Assembly (NCBI GenBank): GCA_944392525.1
Contig: CALXXB010000054.1
Coordinates: 1 to 7,704 of the forward strand
Direction of reading: 5' to 3'
Length of the DNA: 7,704 nucleotides
From: an uncultured Clostridia bacterium
GTDB taxonomy: Bacteria > Bacillota_A > Clostridia > TANB77 > CAG-508
Part shown: one piece after another, positions 1 through 5,343 of the stretch
Position numbering within the stretch: position 1 is the first letter of the stretch
Layout of the letters: every line of letters starts with the position of its first letter
The notes under the pieces: generated by a model
What the model was told of the DNA's origin: nothing
Database searches by the model: none
The model's input: only the letters and a program-made list of their open reading frames with translations
Position numbers and translations under genes: made by a program

Positions 1-342
1 AGGAATTAACAGACATTTTCTTCCACATTCTTCAATAACTTTTTTTGTATAGTTTGCATCTTCGTGTTCATTTAGATAACTAATAACAATATCAGCTCCT
101 TCTTTAGCAAAAAGAACACTTACAGCTCTTCCAATTCCACTATCACCACCAGAAATAATTACAACTTTGTCCTTTAATTTGCCGGAAGGAACATATTCAG
201 GATTTTCATAAATAGGAGTGGGCTTCATTTCATATTCCATTCCTGGTTGAACATTTTGATGTTGTGCAACAAATGTAATTGGAGTTCTAACATTTTCATC
301 TTTAAATCCCACATAAGGGACCATTGGATAATTATCATTCAT
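1..342 (-). CDS. SDR family NAD(P)-dependent oxidoreductase, N-terminal 114 residues (cut by left edge)
   Basis: This is a short-chain dehydrogenase/reductase of the group related to Bacillus YhdF and general stress protein 39, probably a soluble NAD(P)-dependent enzyme of unknown substrate. It starts at ATG 342, five to eight bases downstream of an AAGGAG-type ribosome binding site, and stays open to position 1. Residues 1-54 form the long leader typical of this subgroup (QHQNVQPGMEYEMKP around 27-41). The Rossmann fold begins near residue 57, with the glycine-rich cofactor motif GGDSGIGRA at 65-73 and a beta strand DIVISYLNE at 84-92. The catalytic Ser-Tyr-Lys residues lie beyond the window, so activity cannot be judged. 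The gene lies downstream of the engB terminator and is probably a separate transcription unit. Family assignment is firm; the substrate is unknown. Confidence 0.9.
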   Translation of the reverse strand, partial: MNDNYPMVPYVGFKDENVRTPITFVAQHQNVQPGMEYEMKPTPIYENPEYVPSGKLKDKVVIISGGDSGIGRAVSVLFAKEGADIVISYLNEHEDANYTKKVIEECGRKCLLIP

Positions 343-371
343 ATAAATCTCTCCTTAAAAAATATTTATAT

Positions 372-377
372 ATTATA
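372..377 (-). promoter_or_regulatory. Candidate -10 element for the SDR gene
   Basis: A perfect TATAAT on the minus strand lies about 30 bases before the SDR start codon, in a suitable place for a short leader. No hexamer resembling TTGACA occurs 16-18 bases upstream, where the sequence is GGAATA. If this is the promoter it would need an activator or another sigma factor. Such hexamers also arise by chance in AT-rich DNA. Confidence 0.25.
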
Positions 378-380
378 TGC

Positions 381-428
381 AAGGACAAAGAAAATATTCC
401 TAAAATGAGAATTTTAGTGATGGTCCTT
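381..428. repeat. Nested inverted repeat upstream of the SDR gene
   Basis: An outer pair AAGGAC (381-386) and GTCCTT (423-428) encloses a perfect inner hairpin, CTAAAAT (400-406), GAGA, ATTTTAG (411-417). It sits directly upstream of the candidate -10 of the SDR gene. It has no good T-tract in the minus direction, so it does not look like a terminator of the engB transcript. It could be an operator or a leader structure; its function is unknown. Confidence 0.4.
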
Positions 429-470
429 TTTGTTTCAAAAAAGGAAAGTAAGAATTAAAACTGAAATATA

Positions 471-501
471 AAAAGACGCTATCTCAAAAGATAACATCTT
501 T
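471..501 (-). terminator. Intrinsic terminator after engB
   Basis: On the minus-strand RNA, arms 501-489 and 484-472 form a 13-base-pair stem around a four-base loop, followed by a U-rich stretch. Two of the pairs are G-U wobbles on this strand but would be C-A mismatches on the plus strand, so the hairpin is specific to minus-strand transcripts. It begins about 17 bases after the engB stop codon and probably ends the purA-engB transcript. Confidence 0.75.
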
Positions 502-518
502 GCTTTTTTTATTTATTG

Positions 519-1104
519 TTAATTCAAAAATTCATCTATAAATTTCCAAACATCATCTTTATATATTTTCCTTTCAGAAGAAAAAGGAAATGTTGGAATA
601 TCCCCAATAGGGTTTAATTCTTTTTGCAATGCTTTAACTGTATCATCTACTTTAGTAATAGCAATTTTATCTGCTTTATTTGCTAAAATGATACAAGGTA
701 ATCCTGATGATATAATGTAATTATACATAAGTCTATCATTTGCAGTAGGTGAGTGTCTAATGTCTATTAAAAAGATTATTAATGCAATATTTTCTCTATT
801 AAATAAATATTCTTCTATAAATTTTCCAACTTGCTCTTGTTCTTTTTTTGACATTTTACTAAAACCATATCCAGGTAAATCTACAAAATAAAATAAATCA
901 TCTATATTATAAAAATTAATTTGTCTAGTTTTTCCGAGGTGTACTACTTGTCCTAGCTAGTTTTTTTCTATTAATCATTGTGTTTATAAAACTTGATTTA
1001 CCAACATTAGATTTTCCAACTAAAACAATTTCAGGTAAACCATTTTTAGGATATTGTTTTGGGCTTACTGCTGATATTTCAAATTTTGGATCTTTTACTA
1101 TCAT
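519..1104 (-). pseudogene. engB: Ribosome biogenesis GTP-binding protein YihA/YsxC (EngB), frame broken by one extra base
   Basis: EngB is an essential P-loop GTPase needed for late assembly of the large ribosomal subunit. Translation from ATG 1104 (AGGAGA ribosome binding site at 1111-1116) gives the P-loop GKSNVGKSS at residues 30-38 and the G2 region TSST, then reads CCT CGG AAA AAC and stops at TAG (927-925). Skipping the C at 936 restores STPGKT at 54-59 and joins the rest in frame: DLPGYG (G3, 75-80), NKAD (G4, 142-145) and SSE (G5, 175-177), ending at 519. The repaired protein is 194 residues, the normal family length. As written, only a 59-residue fragment and a 3' part (possible internal ATG at 854) are open. 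It lies 36 bases after purA with no terminator between, so it is probably cotranscribed. All the other motifs are intact, which makes a sequencing or assembly error more likely than true gene loss. Identity is very secure. Confidence 0.92.
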
Positions 1105-1140
1105 AAATTTTCTCCTATAATTTTTTATTTTACTTATTTT

Positions 1141-2493
1141 TTATATATCTTCTCTTACAATTAAATCATCATTTGCAGGTCCTGTTCCTAAATATTTAAC
1201 AGGAATTCCAGATGCTTTTTCTACAATTTCAACAAATTTCTTTGCTAAATCTGGAAGTTCAGAATAATTTCTACAACTTGAATCTATTTTCCAACCACCA
1301 TCTAATGTTTCATAAATAGGCTCAGGTATTTCACCACTTAAATTAATATCATCAGGATAGTAATTTATAACTTCACCTTTATATTTATAAGAAGTACATA
1401 CTTTTATATAACCTAGTTTTAAACCAATTTCACCAAGAGTATCCAAATGGTTTAAACAAAGATAATCAATACCAGATGTGTATTTTGCAGAACGAAGAAT
1501 AGGGCAGTCCATCCAACCACATCTTCTTGGTCTTTTAGTAGTTGTTCCGTATTCATGACCTAAGTCACGTACTATATCTCCCTCAAGAGGAGTAGCATCT
1601 TTTATAACATTTCCGTTTTCATCTATAGAAGCAGAAAGCTCAGTTGGGAAAGGTCCATTTCCAACACGACTGTTATAAGCTTTGTCAACTCCAATTACAA
1701 CATTTAAAGCTTGTGGAGGGAGTGCAGCTCCGCAAAGAGTTCCAGAAACTACTGGGTTTGAACTAGTAACCATTGGGTAGTCTCCATGGTCTAAATCCAA
1801 GCGAAAGGCTTGAGCACCTTCAACAACAATTTTTTCGTTATTATCTATTGCATCTGAAATAATTGGACTTATATCTGTAATATATTTTTCTAATTTTTCA
1901 CCTAATAGATGATATTCTTTTGCCAAAGATTCGCTATCAGCTATTGCATCTTCCATATTGTTTGCTTTAAATAATTGATTATGTGGCTTTATTGCTTCTT
2001 CAATTTTTTCTTCTAATTTAGAAATAGGTAGAAGAAGGTCATACATTCTTATTCCAGTACGATTATTTTTATCAGCATAAGATGGACCAATTCCTCTTTT
2101 AGTAGTTCCTACTGGGTGTTTTTTCATATTTTCATATAAAACATCTAATTCTTTATGATATGGTAAGATAACATGTGCGCGGCCACTAATTTTTAATCTT
2201 TTATCAATATCTGGAATACCAGTATTTTTTAAAAGTTCAATTTCTGATAAAAGAACTTCTAAATCAAGTACTACTCCTGGTCCTATAATACAAGTAGTGT
2301 TAGTATAAGCAATTCCACCAGGTACTAAGTGAAGTGGTAATTTAGTTCCTTTATAAATTACTGTATGTCCTGCGTTATTTCCTCCAGTTGCTCTAATAAC
2401 TAATTTTGCATTTTCTGCTTCACGTGAGGCAATTTTTCCTTTCCCTTCATCGCCCCATTTTGTTCCTACAATAACTGTTACATTTTTGTTCAT
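1141..2493 (-). CDS. purA: Adenylosuccinate synthase, divergent form
   Basis: PurA joins IMP and aspartate using GTP to make adenylosuccinate, the first committed step from IMP to AMP, in the cytoplasm. The protein is 450 residues, about 20 longer than most bacterial PurA. Motifs in order: WGDEGKGK at 13-20 with the catalytic Asp15, GGNNAGHT at 37-44 with His43, TTKRGIGP at 130-137, Arg145 (the IMP-binding Arg reaching the neighbouring subunit), EGAQ at 225-228, VTSSN at 242-246, VGNGPFPTE at 277-285, TTKRPRRCGW at 318-327 and HLD at 349-351. Several usual residues differ: WGDEG is preceded by K not Q, both TTGR motifs read TTKR, EGAQG reads EGAQA, and the guanine-contacting Lys of TKLD is His349. 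The start is ATG 2493 with a modest AAAGGG site 11 bases upstream. It lies 81 bases downstream of serS and 36 upstream of engB. Retained Asp15 and His43 argue for an active enzyme. Family is certain; normal activity is inferred. Confidence 0.95.
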   Translation of the reverse strand: MNKNVTVIVGTKWGDEGKGKIASREAENAKLVIRATGGNNAGHTVIYKGTKLPLHLVPGGIAYTNTTCIIGPGVVLDLEVLLSEIELLKNTGIPDIDKRLKISGRAHVILPYHKELDVLYENMKKHPVGTTKRGIGPSYADKNNRTGIRMYDLLLPISKLEEKIEEAIKPHNQLFKANNMEDAIADSESLAKEYHLLGEKLEKYITDISPIISDAIDNNEKIVVEGAQAFRLDLDHGDYPMVTSSNPVVSGTLCGAALPPQALNVVIGVDKAYNSRVGNGPFPTELSASIDENGNVIKDATPLEGDIVRDLGHEYGTTTKRPRRCGWMDCPILRSAKYTSGIDYLCLNHLDTLGEIGLKLGYIKVCTSYKYKGEVINYYPDDINLSGEIPEPIYETLDGGWKIDSSCRNYSELPDLAKKFVEIVEKASGIPVKYLGTGPANDDLIVREDI

Positions 2494-2531
2494 GGTACTT
2501 TCAACCCTTTCTTTGAATAATTTATATATAT

Positions 2532-2562
2532 TTTATAAAAGTAATAACTAAATATTTTACAA
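2532..2562 (-). promoter_or_regulatory. Candidate promoter of purA
   Basis: On the minus strand, TTGTAA (2562-2557) and TATAAA (2537-2532) are separated by 19 bases, 39 bases before the purA ATG. The spacing is slightly long and the hexamers are imperfect. It would give purA-engB a transcript independent of serS. Confidence 0.33.
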
Positions 2563-2577
2563 GGTATTTAATTATTA
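2542..2577 (-). repeat. AT-rich inverted repeat between serS and purA
   Basis: Arms 2577-2565 and 2554-2542 can pair over 13 positions on the minus-strand RNA with one G-U wobble, around a 10-base loop. The first arm overlaps the serS stop codon, and the loop contains the candidate purA -35. All pairs are A-U apart from that wobble, so the hairpin is weak. It could be a leaky serS terminator, an mRNA end-stabilising element or an operator over the purA promoter. No classical T-tract follows. Confidence 0.35.
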
Positions 2578-3870
2578 TTTATTAGTAGCTTTTGGTTCTA
2601 TTTTTTCAAGTCCACCCATATATGGTCTTAATACTTCAGGAATTGTTACACTTCCATCAGGATTATAATTGTTTTCCATAATAGAAATAAGCATTCTAGG
2701 TGGAGCAACAACTGTATTATTCAAAGTATGTGCAAAATAAGTTCCGTTTTCACCTTTAATTCTAATACCAAGTCTACGTGCTTGGGCATCTGTTAAGTTA
2801 GAACAACTTCCAACTTCAAAATATTTCTTTTGTCTAGGACTCCATGCTTCTACATCACATGATTTTGCTTTTAAATCTGCTAAGTCTCCACTACAACATT
2901 CTAGAGTTCTTACAGGTATGTTCATGCTTCTAAAGAATTCAACTGTATATGACCACATTTTATCATACCAATTCCAACTATCTTCAGGTTCGCAAACAAC
3001 AATCATTTCTTGCTTTTCAAATTGATGTATTCTATAAACACCACGTTCTTCAATACCATGAGCACCTTTTTCTTTTCTGAAACAAGGAGAGTATGAAGTC
3101 ATTGTATATGGCATATCTTCTTTTCTTAAAATTTGGTCTTTAAATTTACCAATCATTGAATGTTCAGAAGTACCAATTAAATATAAATCTTCACCTTCAA
3201 TTTTATACATCATAGCATCCATTTCTTCAAAACTCATAACACCAGTTACAACATCACTTCTTATCATAAAAGGTGGAATACAATAAGTAAATCCTTTATT
3301 AATCATAAAATCCCTTGCATAAGTTAGAACTGCTGAATGTAGTCTTGCAACATCACCCATTAGGTAGTAGAAGCCTTGTCCTGCAACTCTTCTTGCACTA
3401 TCTAAATCTAATCCACCTAAAGCTTCCATTATTTCACCATGATAAGGAATTTCATAATCAGGAACTACTGGCTCGCCAAATTTTTCAATCTCAACATTTT
3501 CGCTATCATCTTTACCAATAGGAACTGATTCATGCATTATATTTGGTATTTTCATCATTCTTAATTTGATTTCTTCAGAATATTCATGTTCTAATTTTTC
3601 ATTTTCTTCTAATTTTGTATTTATATCATTTACTTGAGCTTTTACTTTTTCAGCTTCTTCTTTTTTACCTTCTCTCATTAAAGAACCTATTTGGTTACTT
3701 AAAGATTTTCTTTCAGATCTTAAGTTATCTCCATTTAATTTAGCTTCTCTATTTTTAACATCCAAATCTAAAACTTCATCAACTAAAACAAGTTTGTTAT
3801 CTTGAAATTTCTTTTTAATATTTTCCTTAACTAAGTCAGGATTTTCACGTAATAATTTAATATCTATCAT
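2575..3870 (-). CDS. serS: Seryl-tRNA synthetase
   Basis: SerS charges tRNA-Ser with serine in the cytoplasm as a class II homodimer. I place the start at ATG 3870 (MIDIKLLRENP), which has a strong GGAGG site six bases upstream and gives the usual length of 431 residues. The frame is open 19 codons further up to an ATG at 3927, but that stretch is translated repeat DNA. Residues about 35-103 form the charged coiled-coil arm that grips the tRNA. The catalytic core follows: TSE at 234-236 (the TxE serine-binding loop), motif 2 around CFRKEKGAHG at 263-272 with Arg265, QFEKQEM at 283-289, SCSN at 355-358, and motif 3 ending PPRMLISIMEN with Arg392. The wording of motifs 2 and 3 (RKEKGAHGIEERG, LNNTVVAPPR) differs from the E. 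coli type and matches, as I recall, a subgroup common in clostridia. It lies 65 bases after the DUF1653 gene and is probably cotranscribed with it. Confidence 0.97.
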   Translation of the reverse strand: MIDIKLLRENPDLVKENIKKKFQDNKLVLVDEVLDLDVKNREAKLNGDNLRSERKSLSNQIGSLMREGKKEEAEKVKAQVNDINTKLEENEKLEHEYSEEIKLRMMKIPNIMHESVPIGKDDSENVEIEKFGEPVVPDYEIPYHGEIMEALGGLDLDSARRVAGQGFYYLMGDVARLHSAVLTYARDFMINKGFTYCIPPFMIRSDVVTGVMSFEEMDAMMYKIEGEDLYLIGTSEHSMIGKFKDQILRKEDMPYTMTSYSPCFRKEKGAHGIEERGVYRIHQFEKQEMIVVCEPEDSWNWYDKMWSYTVEFFRSMNIPVRTLECCSGDLADLKAKSCDVEAWSPRQKKYFEVGSCSNLTDAQARRLGIRIKGENGTYFAHTLNNTVVAPPRMLISIMENNYNPDGSVTIPEVLRPYMGGLEKIEPKATNK

Positions 3871-3885
3871 AATTAACCTCCATTG

Positions 3886-3925
3886 GGGACGTTTCCTTTT
3901 GGACATTTTGTCCAAATAGGGACAC
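3886..3925. repeat. REP-like palindromic element in the serS leader
   Basis: The core is a perfect 8-base-pair palindrome, TTTGGACA (3898-3905), TTT, TGTCCAAA (3909-3916). It sits inside a longer imperfect pairing of 3891-3905 with 3909-3923, flanked by GGGGAC and GGGACA. It almost fills the 65 bases between the DUF1653 stop and the serS ribosome binding site and is richer in G and C than its surroundings. The outer arm pairs better in plus-strand RNA (two G-U wobbles) than in the minus-strand transcript, and no T-tract follows on the transcribed strand. It is therefore not an ordinary terminator. It resembles dispersed GGGAC/GTCCC palindromes I recall from low-GC Bacillota genomes, where readthrough gives spurious peptides such as DKMSKRKRPQW. 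Confidence 0.6.
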
Positions 3926-3935
3926 ATCCTTAAAT

Positions 3936-4196
3936 TTATTTTAAATAATCTTTTTCAATATCTTTTACTAATTCAAATCTTACTTTTTGACCTGTTATAT
4001 TATCTGGCCTTTCAGGTATTTCTTCTAAAAACATTTTCTCAGGTCTAACCCAAATTGAGCGACCATCTTCTCTGGGATAAAGTGGCTTATACACAACCAT
4101 CCTCTCATAAGTTTCCGAGTCATATGCAATGTTTTCTACAAAATAGTAATTTCCTTTGAAATGTCTGTAAACTCTTCCAATTTTAACTTCTTCCAT
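3936..4196 (-). CDS. DUF1653 domain-containing protein
   Basis: This 86-residue soluble protein belongs to the DUF1653 family, which has no established function. The family pattern is clear: a GxVYRHFKGNYY opening at residues 7-18, SETYERMVVYKPLY at 27-40, and the hallmark IWVRPEKMF at 48-56, all in a compact beta-rich domain. The tail from about residue 62 is charged and variable. The start is ATG 4196, preceded by a perfect AGGAGG five bases upstream and a strong promoter at 4221-4249. It is the first gene of the minus-strand run ahead of serS. I infer cotranscription with serS because no terminator separates them, but this does not reveal a role. Family assignment is confident; no signal peptide or membrane segment is seen. 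Confidence 0.88.
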   Translation of the reverse strand: MEEVKIGRVYRHFKGNYYFVENIAYDSETYERMVVYKPLYPREDGRSIWVRPEKMFLEEIPERPDNITGQKVRFELVKDIEKDYLK

Positions 4197-4220
4197 AAAA
4201 ACCTCCTAAAATACGTAAAC

Positions 4221-4249
4221 ATTATACCTTATTTTCTTGTAAATGGCAA
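4221..4249 (-). promoter_or_regulatory. Sigma-A type promoter for DUF1653-serS
   Basis: On the minus strand, TTGCCA (4249-4244) and a perfect TATAAT (4226-4221) are separated by exactly 17 bases. Transcription would start near 4214, leaving a leader of under 20 bases that contains the AGGAGG of the DUF1653 gene. It fires divergently from the infC promoter about 150 bases away. Confidence 0.72.
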
Positions 4250-4302
4250 TAAAATAGGAAAAATAAAACTAAAGAAATGCTGAAAAATAGAACAAAATGT
4301 GT

Positions 4303-4311
4303 TGCTATAAT
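4303..4311 (+). promoter_or_regulatory. Possible second, extended -10 promoter upstream of infC
   Basis: The sequence TGCTATAAT is an exact extended -10 element, but no convincing -35 lies 16-18 bases upstream. If used, transcription would start near 4318 and add about 90 bases to the infC leader. It may be a chance match in AT-rich DNA. Confidence 0.25.
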
Positions 4312-4374
4312 TTTTTTAAACATATAGAACTATTAAATTACTAGTTATATAAGCAAAAAACTTTAAAAAATCAC

Positions 4375-4403
4375 TTGACAATTAGGCTTTAGTAATGTAT
4401 AAT
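4375..4403 (+). promoter_or_regulatory. Consensus sigma-A promoter of infC-rpmI-rplT
   Basis: TTGACA (4375-4380) and TATAAT (4398-4403) both match consensus exactly and are 17 bases apart. The predicted start is at about 4409-4411, right at the first base of the leader's 5' pairing segment. A promoter this strong fits a highly expressed ribosomal-protein operon whose output is then restrained by attenuation. Confidence 0.92.
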
Positions 4404-4408
4404 ATTAT

Positions 4409-4543
4409 ACGTTACAAGAAGAAGTAAAACTTCTCACCCTATCTAAATGAGGAAAAGGGTTAGAATTAAATAAGGTTTAGTAAGTAATTACTAGATTTGT
4501 GTTTTAATTTGACTTGTAACAAAAGTCAAATTTTTTTATTATT
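4409..4543 (+). promoter_or_regulatory. infC operon leader, likely L20-type transcription attenuator
   Basis: The transcript leader before infC folds into several local elements: AGAAGT/ACTTCT around AAA (4420-4434), ACCCT (4436-4440) with AGGGT (4456-4460), TAGTAA/TTACTA around GTAA (4478-4493), and the terminator at 4506-4537. The extreme 5' end, GTTACAAG (4411-4418), is perfectly complementary to CTTGTAAC (4513-4520), which includes the inner 5' arm and the loop of the terminator. The two foldings compete, as expected of an antiterminator and a terminator. In Bacillus subtilis, L20 is known to repress infC-rpmI-rplT by promoting termination in the leader. Synteny and layout suggest the same here, with excess L20 favouring the terminator. 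The exact L20 site is not proven. Confidence 0.7.
4506..4537 (+). terminator. Attenuator terminator upstream of infC
   Basis: A 10-base-pair stem (4506-4515 with 4523-4532, core TTTGACTT/AAGTCAAA) around a seven-base loop runs into seven Ts (4531-4537). It ends only six bases before the infC ribosome binding site, so it must be conditional. Its loop and inner 5' arm are the target of the 5' antiterminator segment at 4411-4418. Confidence 0.82.
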
Positions 4544-4556
4544 GGAGGTGTTTTTT

Positions 4557-5072
4557 ATAAAACAAGAATTACCTATCAACAGACAAATTAGAGCAAAGGA
4601 AGTTCAATTAATTGGAGAAAATGGCGATAAACTAGGAATAATGTCATTAAATGAAGCTTTAGAAAAAGCAGAAGATAAGAACTTAGACCTAGTATTAGTT
4701 GCACCAAATGCTAATCCAGTAGTTTGTAAAATAATGAACTATGGAAAATATAAGTTTGAACAAGCAAAGAAAGAAAAAGAAGCAAAGAAGAAACAAAGAG
4801 TTTTAGAAGTAAAAGAAATAAGAGTTACTCCAAACATTGAAGAACATGACTTTGGCTTTAAATTAAAAAATGTAAAGAAATTTTTATCAGATGGCAACAA
4901 AGTAAGAATAACTGTAAGATTTAGAGGAAGAGAAATTAATAACTCTAAAGCAGGAGAAGTAGTTCTAAATAAATTTATAGAAAATTTAGAAGATGTTGCA
5001 ACTGTAGAGAAGAAACCTAAATTAGAAGGTAGAAACATGTTTATAATTTTAGCTAAAAAAGCAGAAAAATAA
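4557..5072 (+). CDS. infC: Translation initiation factor IF-3, AUA start
   Basis: IF3 binds the 30S subunit, keeps it apart from 50S and rejects wrong initiator codons or tRNAs. I place the start at ATA 4557: a strong GGAGG (4544-4548) lies eight bases upstream, and the product begins (M)KQELPINRQIRAKEV, as IF3 should. That gives 171 residues, the normal length. No ATG or suitable GTG/TTG is available, since in-frame TTG 4542 and GTG 4548 overlap the ribosome binding site and TTG 4497 lies upstream of the attenuator. Residues about 1-75 form the N-domain (NLDLVLVAPNANPVVCKIM, NYGKYKFEQ), then a lysine-rich linker KKEKEAKKKQR, then the C-domain (VKEIRVTPNIEEHDF, VRFRGREI, EGRNMFIILA). It heads the operon with rpmI and rplT. 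Use of a poor start codon suggests IF3 autocontrol, known in E. coli with AUU. Confidence 0.95.
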   Translation: MKQELPINRQIRAKEVQLIGENGDKLGIMSLNEALEKAEDKNLDLVLVAPNANPVVCKIMNYGKYKFEQAKKEKEAKKKQRVLEVKEIRVTPNIEEHDFGFKLKNVKKFLSDGNKVRITVRFRGREINNSKAGEVVLNKFIENLEDVATVEKKPKLEGRNMFIILAKKAEK

Positions 5073-5079
5073 TTCTGCT
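5060..5079 (+). repeat. Hairpin around the infC stop codon
   Basis: AGCAGAA (5060-5066) and TTCTGCT (5073-5079) are perfectly complementary, with a six-base loop containing the infC TAA. No T-tract follows, so it is not a terminator. It may affect translational coupling to rpmI, RNA processing or mRNA stability; this is inference. Confidence 0.5.
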
Positions 5080-5112
5080 ATAAAATATAAAAAAGCGAAA
5101 GGAGTTTTAGTT

Positions 5113-5316
5113 ATGCCAAAATTAAAAACAAATAAAGCAGCTAAAAAGAGATATTCTTTAACAGCTACAGGAAAAGTAAAAAGAACAAAATCAAACAGAA
5201 GACACTTGTTAGCAAATAAAACAAGAAGACAAAAGAAATCAGGAAAAATTCAAAACGCATATGCAGATAAAACATGCGAAAAAACAATCAAAAAATTATT
5301 ACCATATGGAAACTAA
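5113..5316 (+). CDS. rpmI: 50S ribosomal protein L35
   Basis: L35 is a small basic protein of the large ribosomal subunit. The 67-residue product has the family's typical length and sequence: MPKLKTNKAAKKRY at the start, TGKVKRTKSNRRHLL in the middle and KLLPYGN at the end, with lysine and arginine throughout. ATG 5113 follows an AAAGGAG site eight bases upstream. It is second in the conserved infC-rpmI-rplT operon, 40 bases after infC and 27 before rplT. It should be coregulated through the upstream leader and perhaps by coupling at the hairpin over the infC stop codon. Confidence 0.97.
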   Translation: MPKLKTNKAAKKRYSLTATGKVKRTKSNRRHLLANKTRRQKKSGKIQNAYADKTCEKTIKKLLPYGN

Positions 5317-5343
5317 TAAGAAATCAAAGGAAGGTGAATTATA

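Noticed and set aside
519..854. A separate 111-residue protein starting at ATG 854
   Set aside because: It is the C-terminal part of EngB after the frameshift; the frame upstream of 854 continues with EngB residues including DLPGYG, and no ribosome binding site precedes 854.
925..945. Programmed frameshift in engB
   Set aside because: The base to be skipped is within CCTCGG, there is no canonical slippery heptamer (only five As before C), and no known recoding occurs in this family.
1141..2493. Phage-type PurZ (2-aminoadenylosuccinate synthase)
   Set aside because: The catalytic Asp of WGDEGKGK is present, whereas PurZ enzymes lack it, and the neighbours are housekeeping genes rather than phage genes.
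3315..3521. Plus-strand open frame within serS
   Set aside because: It is antisense to a secure gene and its product is a His/Leu-rich shadow without a ribosome binding site.
3871..3927. Longer SerS start at ATG 3927
   Set aside because: The extra 19 residues come from a palindromic repeat, and ATG 3870 has a strong ribosome binding site and matches the family N-terminus.
4336..4494. Nine-base direct repeat AATTACTAG upstream of and within the infC leader
   Set aside because: Short and AT-rich; the second copy is explained by the leader hairpin, and no mobile-element structure links them.
4497..4556. IF3 starting at TTG 4497
   Set aside because: That start lies upstream of the attenuator terminator, has no ribosome binding site, and adds 20 residues foreign to IF3.
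4739..5038. Minus-strand open frame opposite infC
   Set aside because: Its Phe/Leu/Ser-rich product is the antisense of lysine-rich IF3 codons; no start signals.
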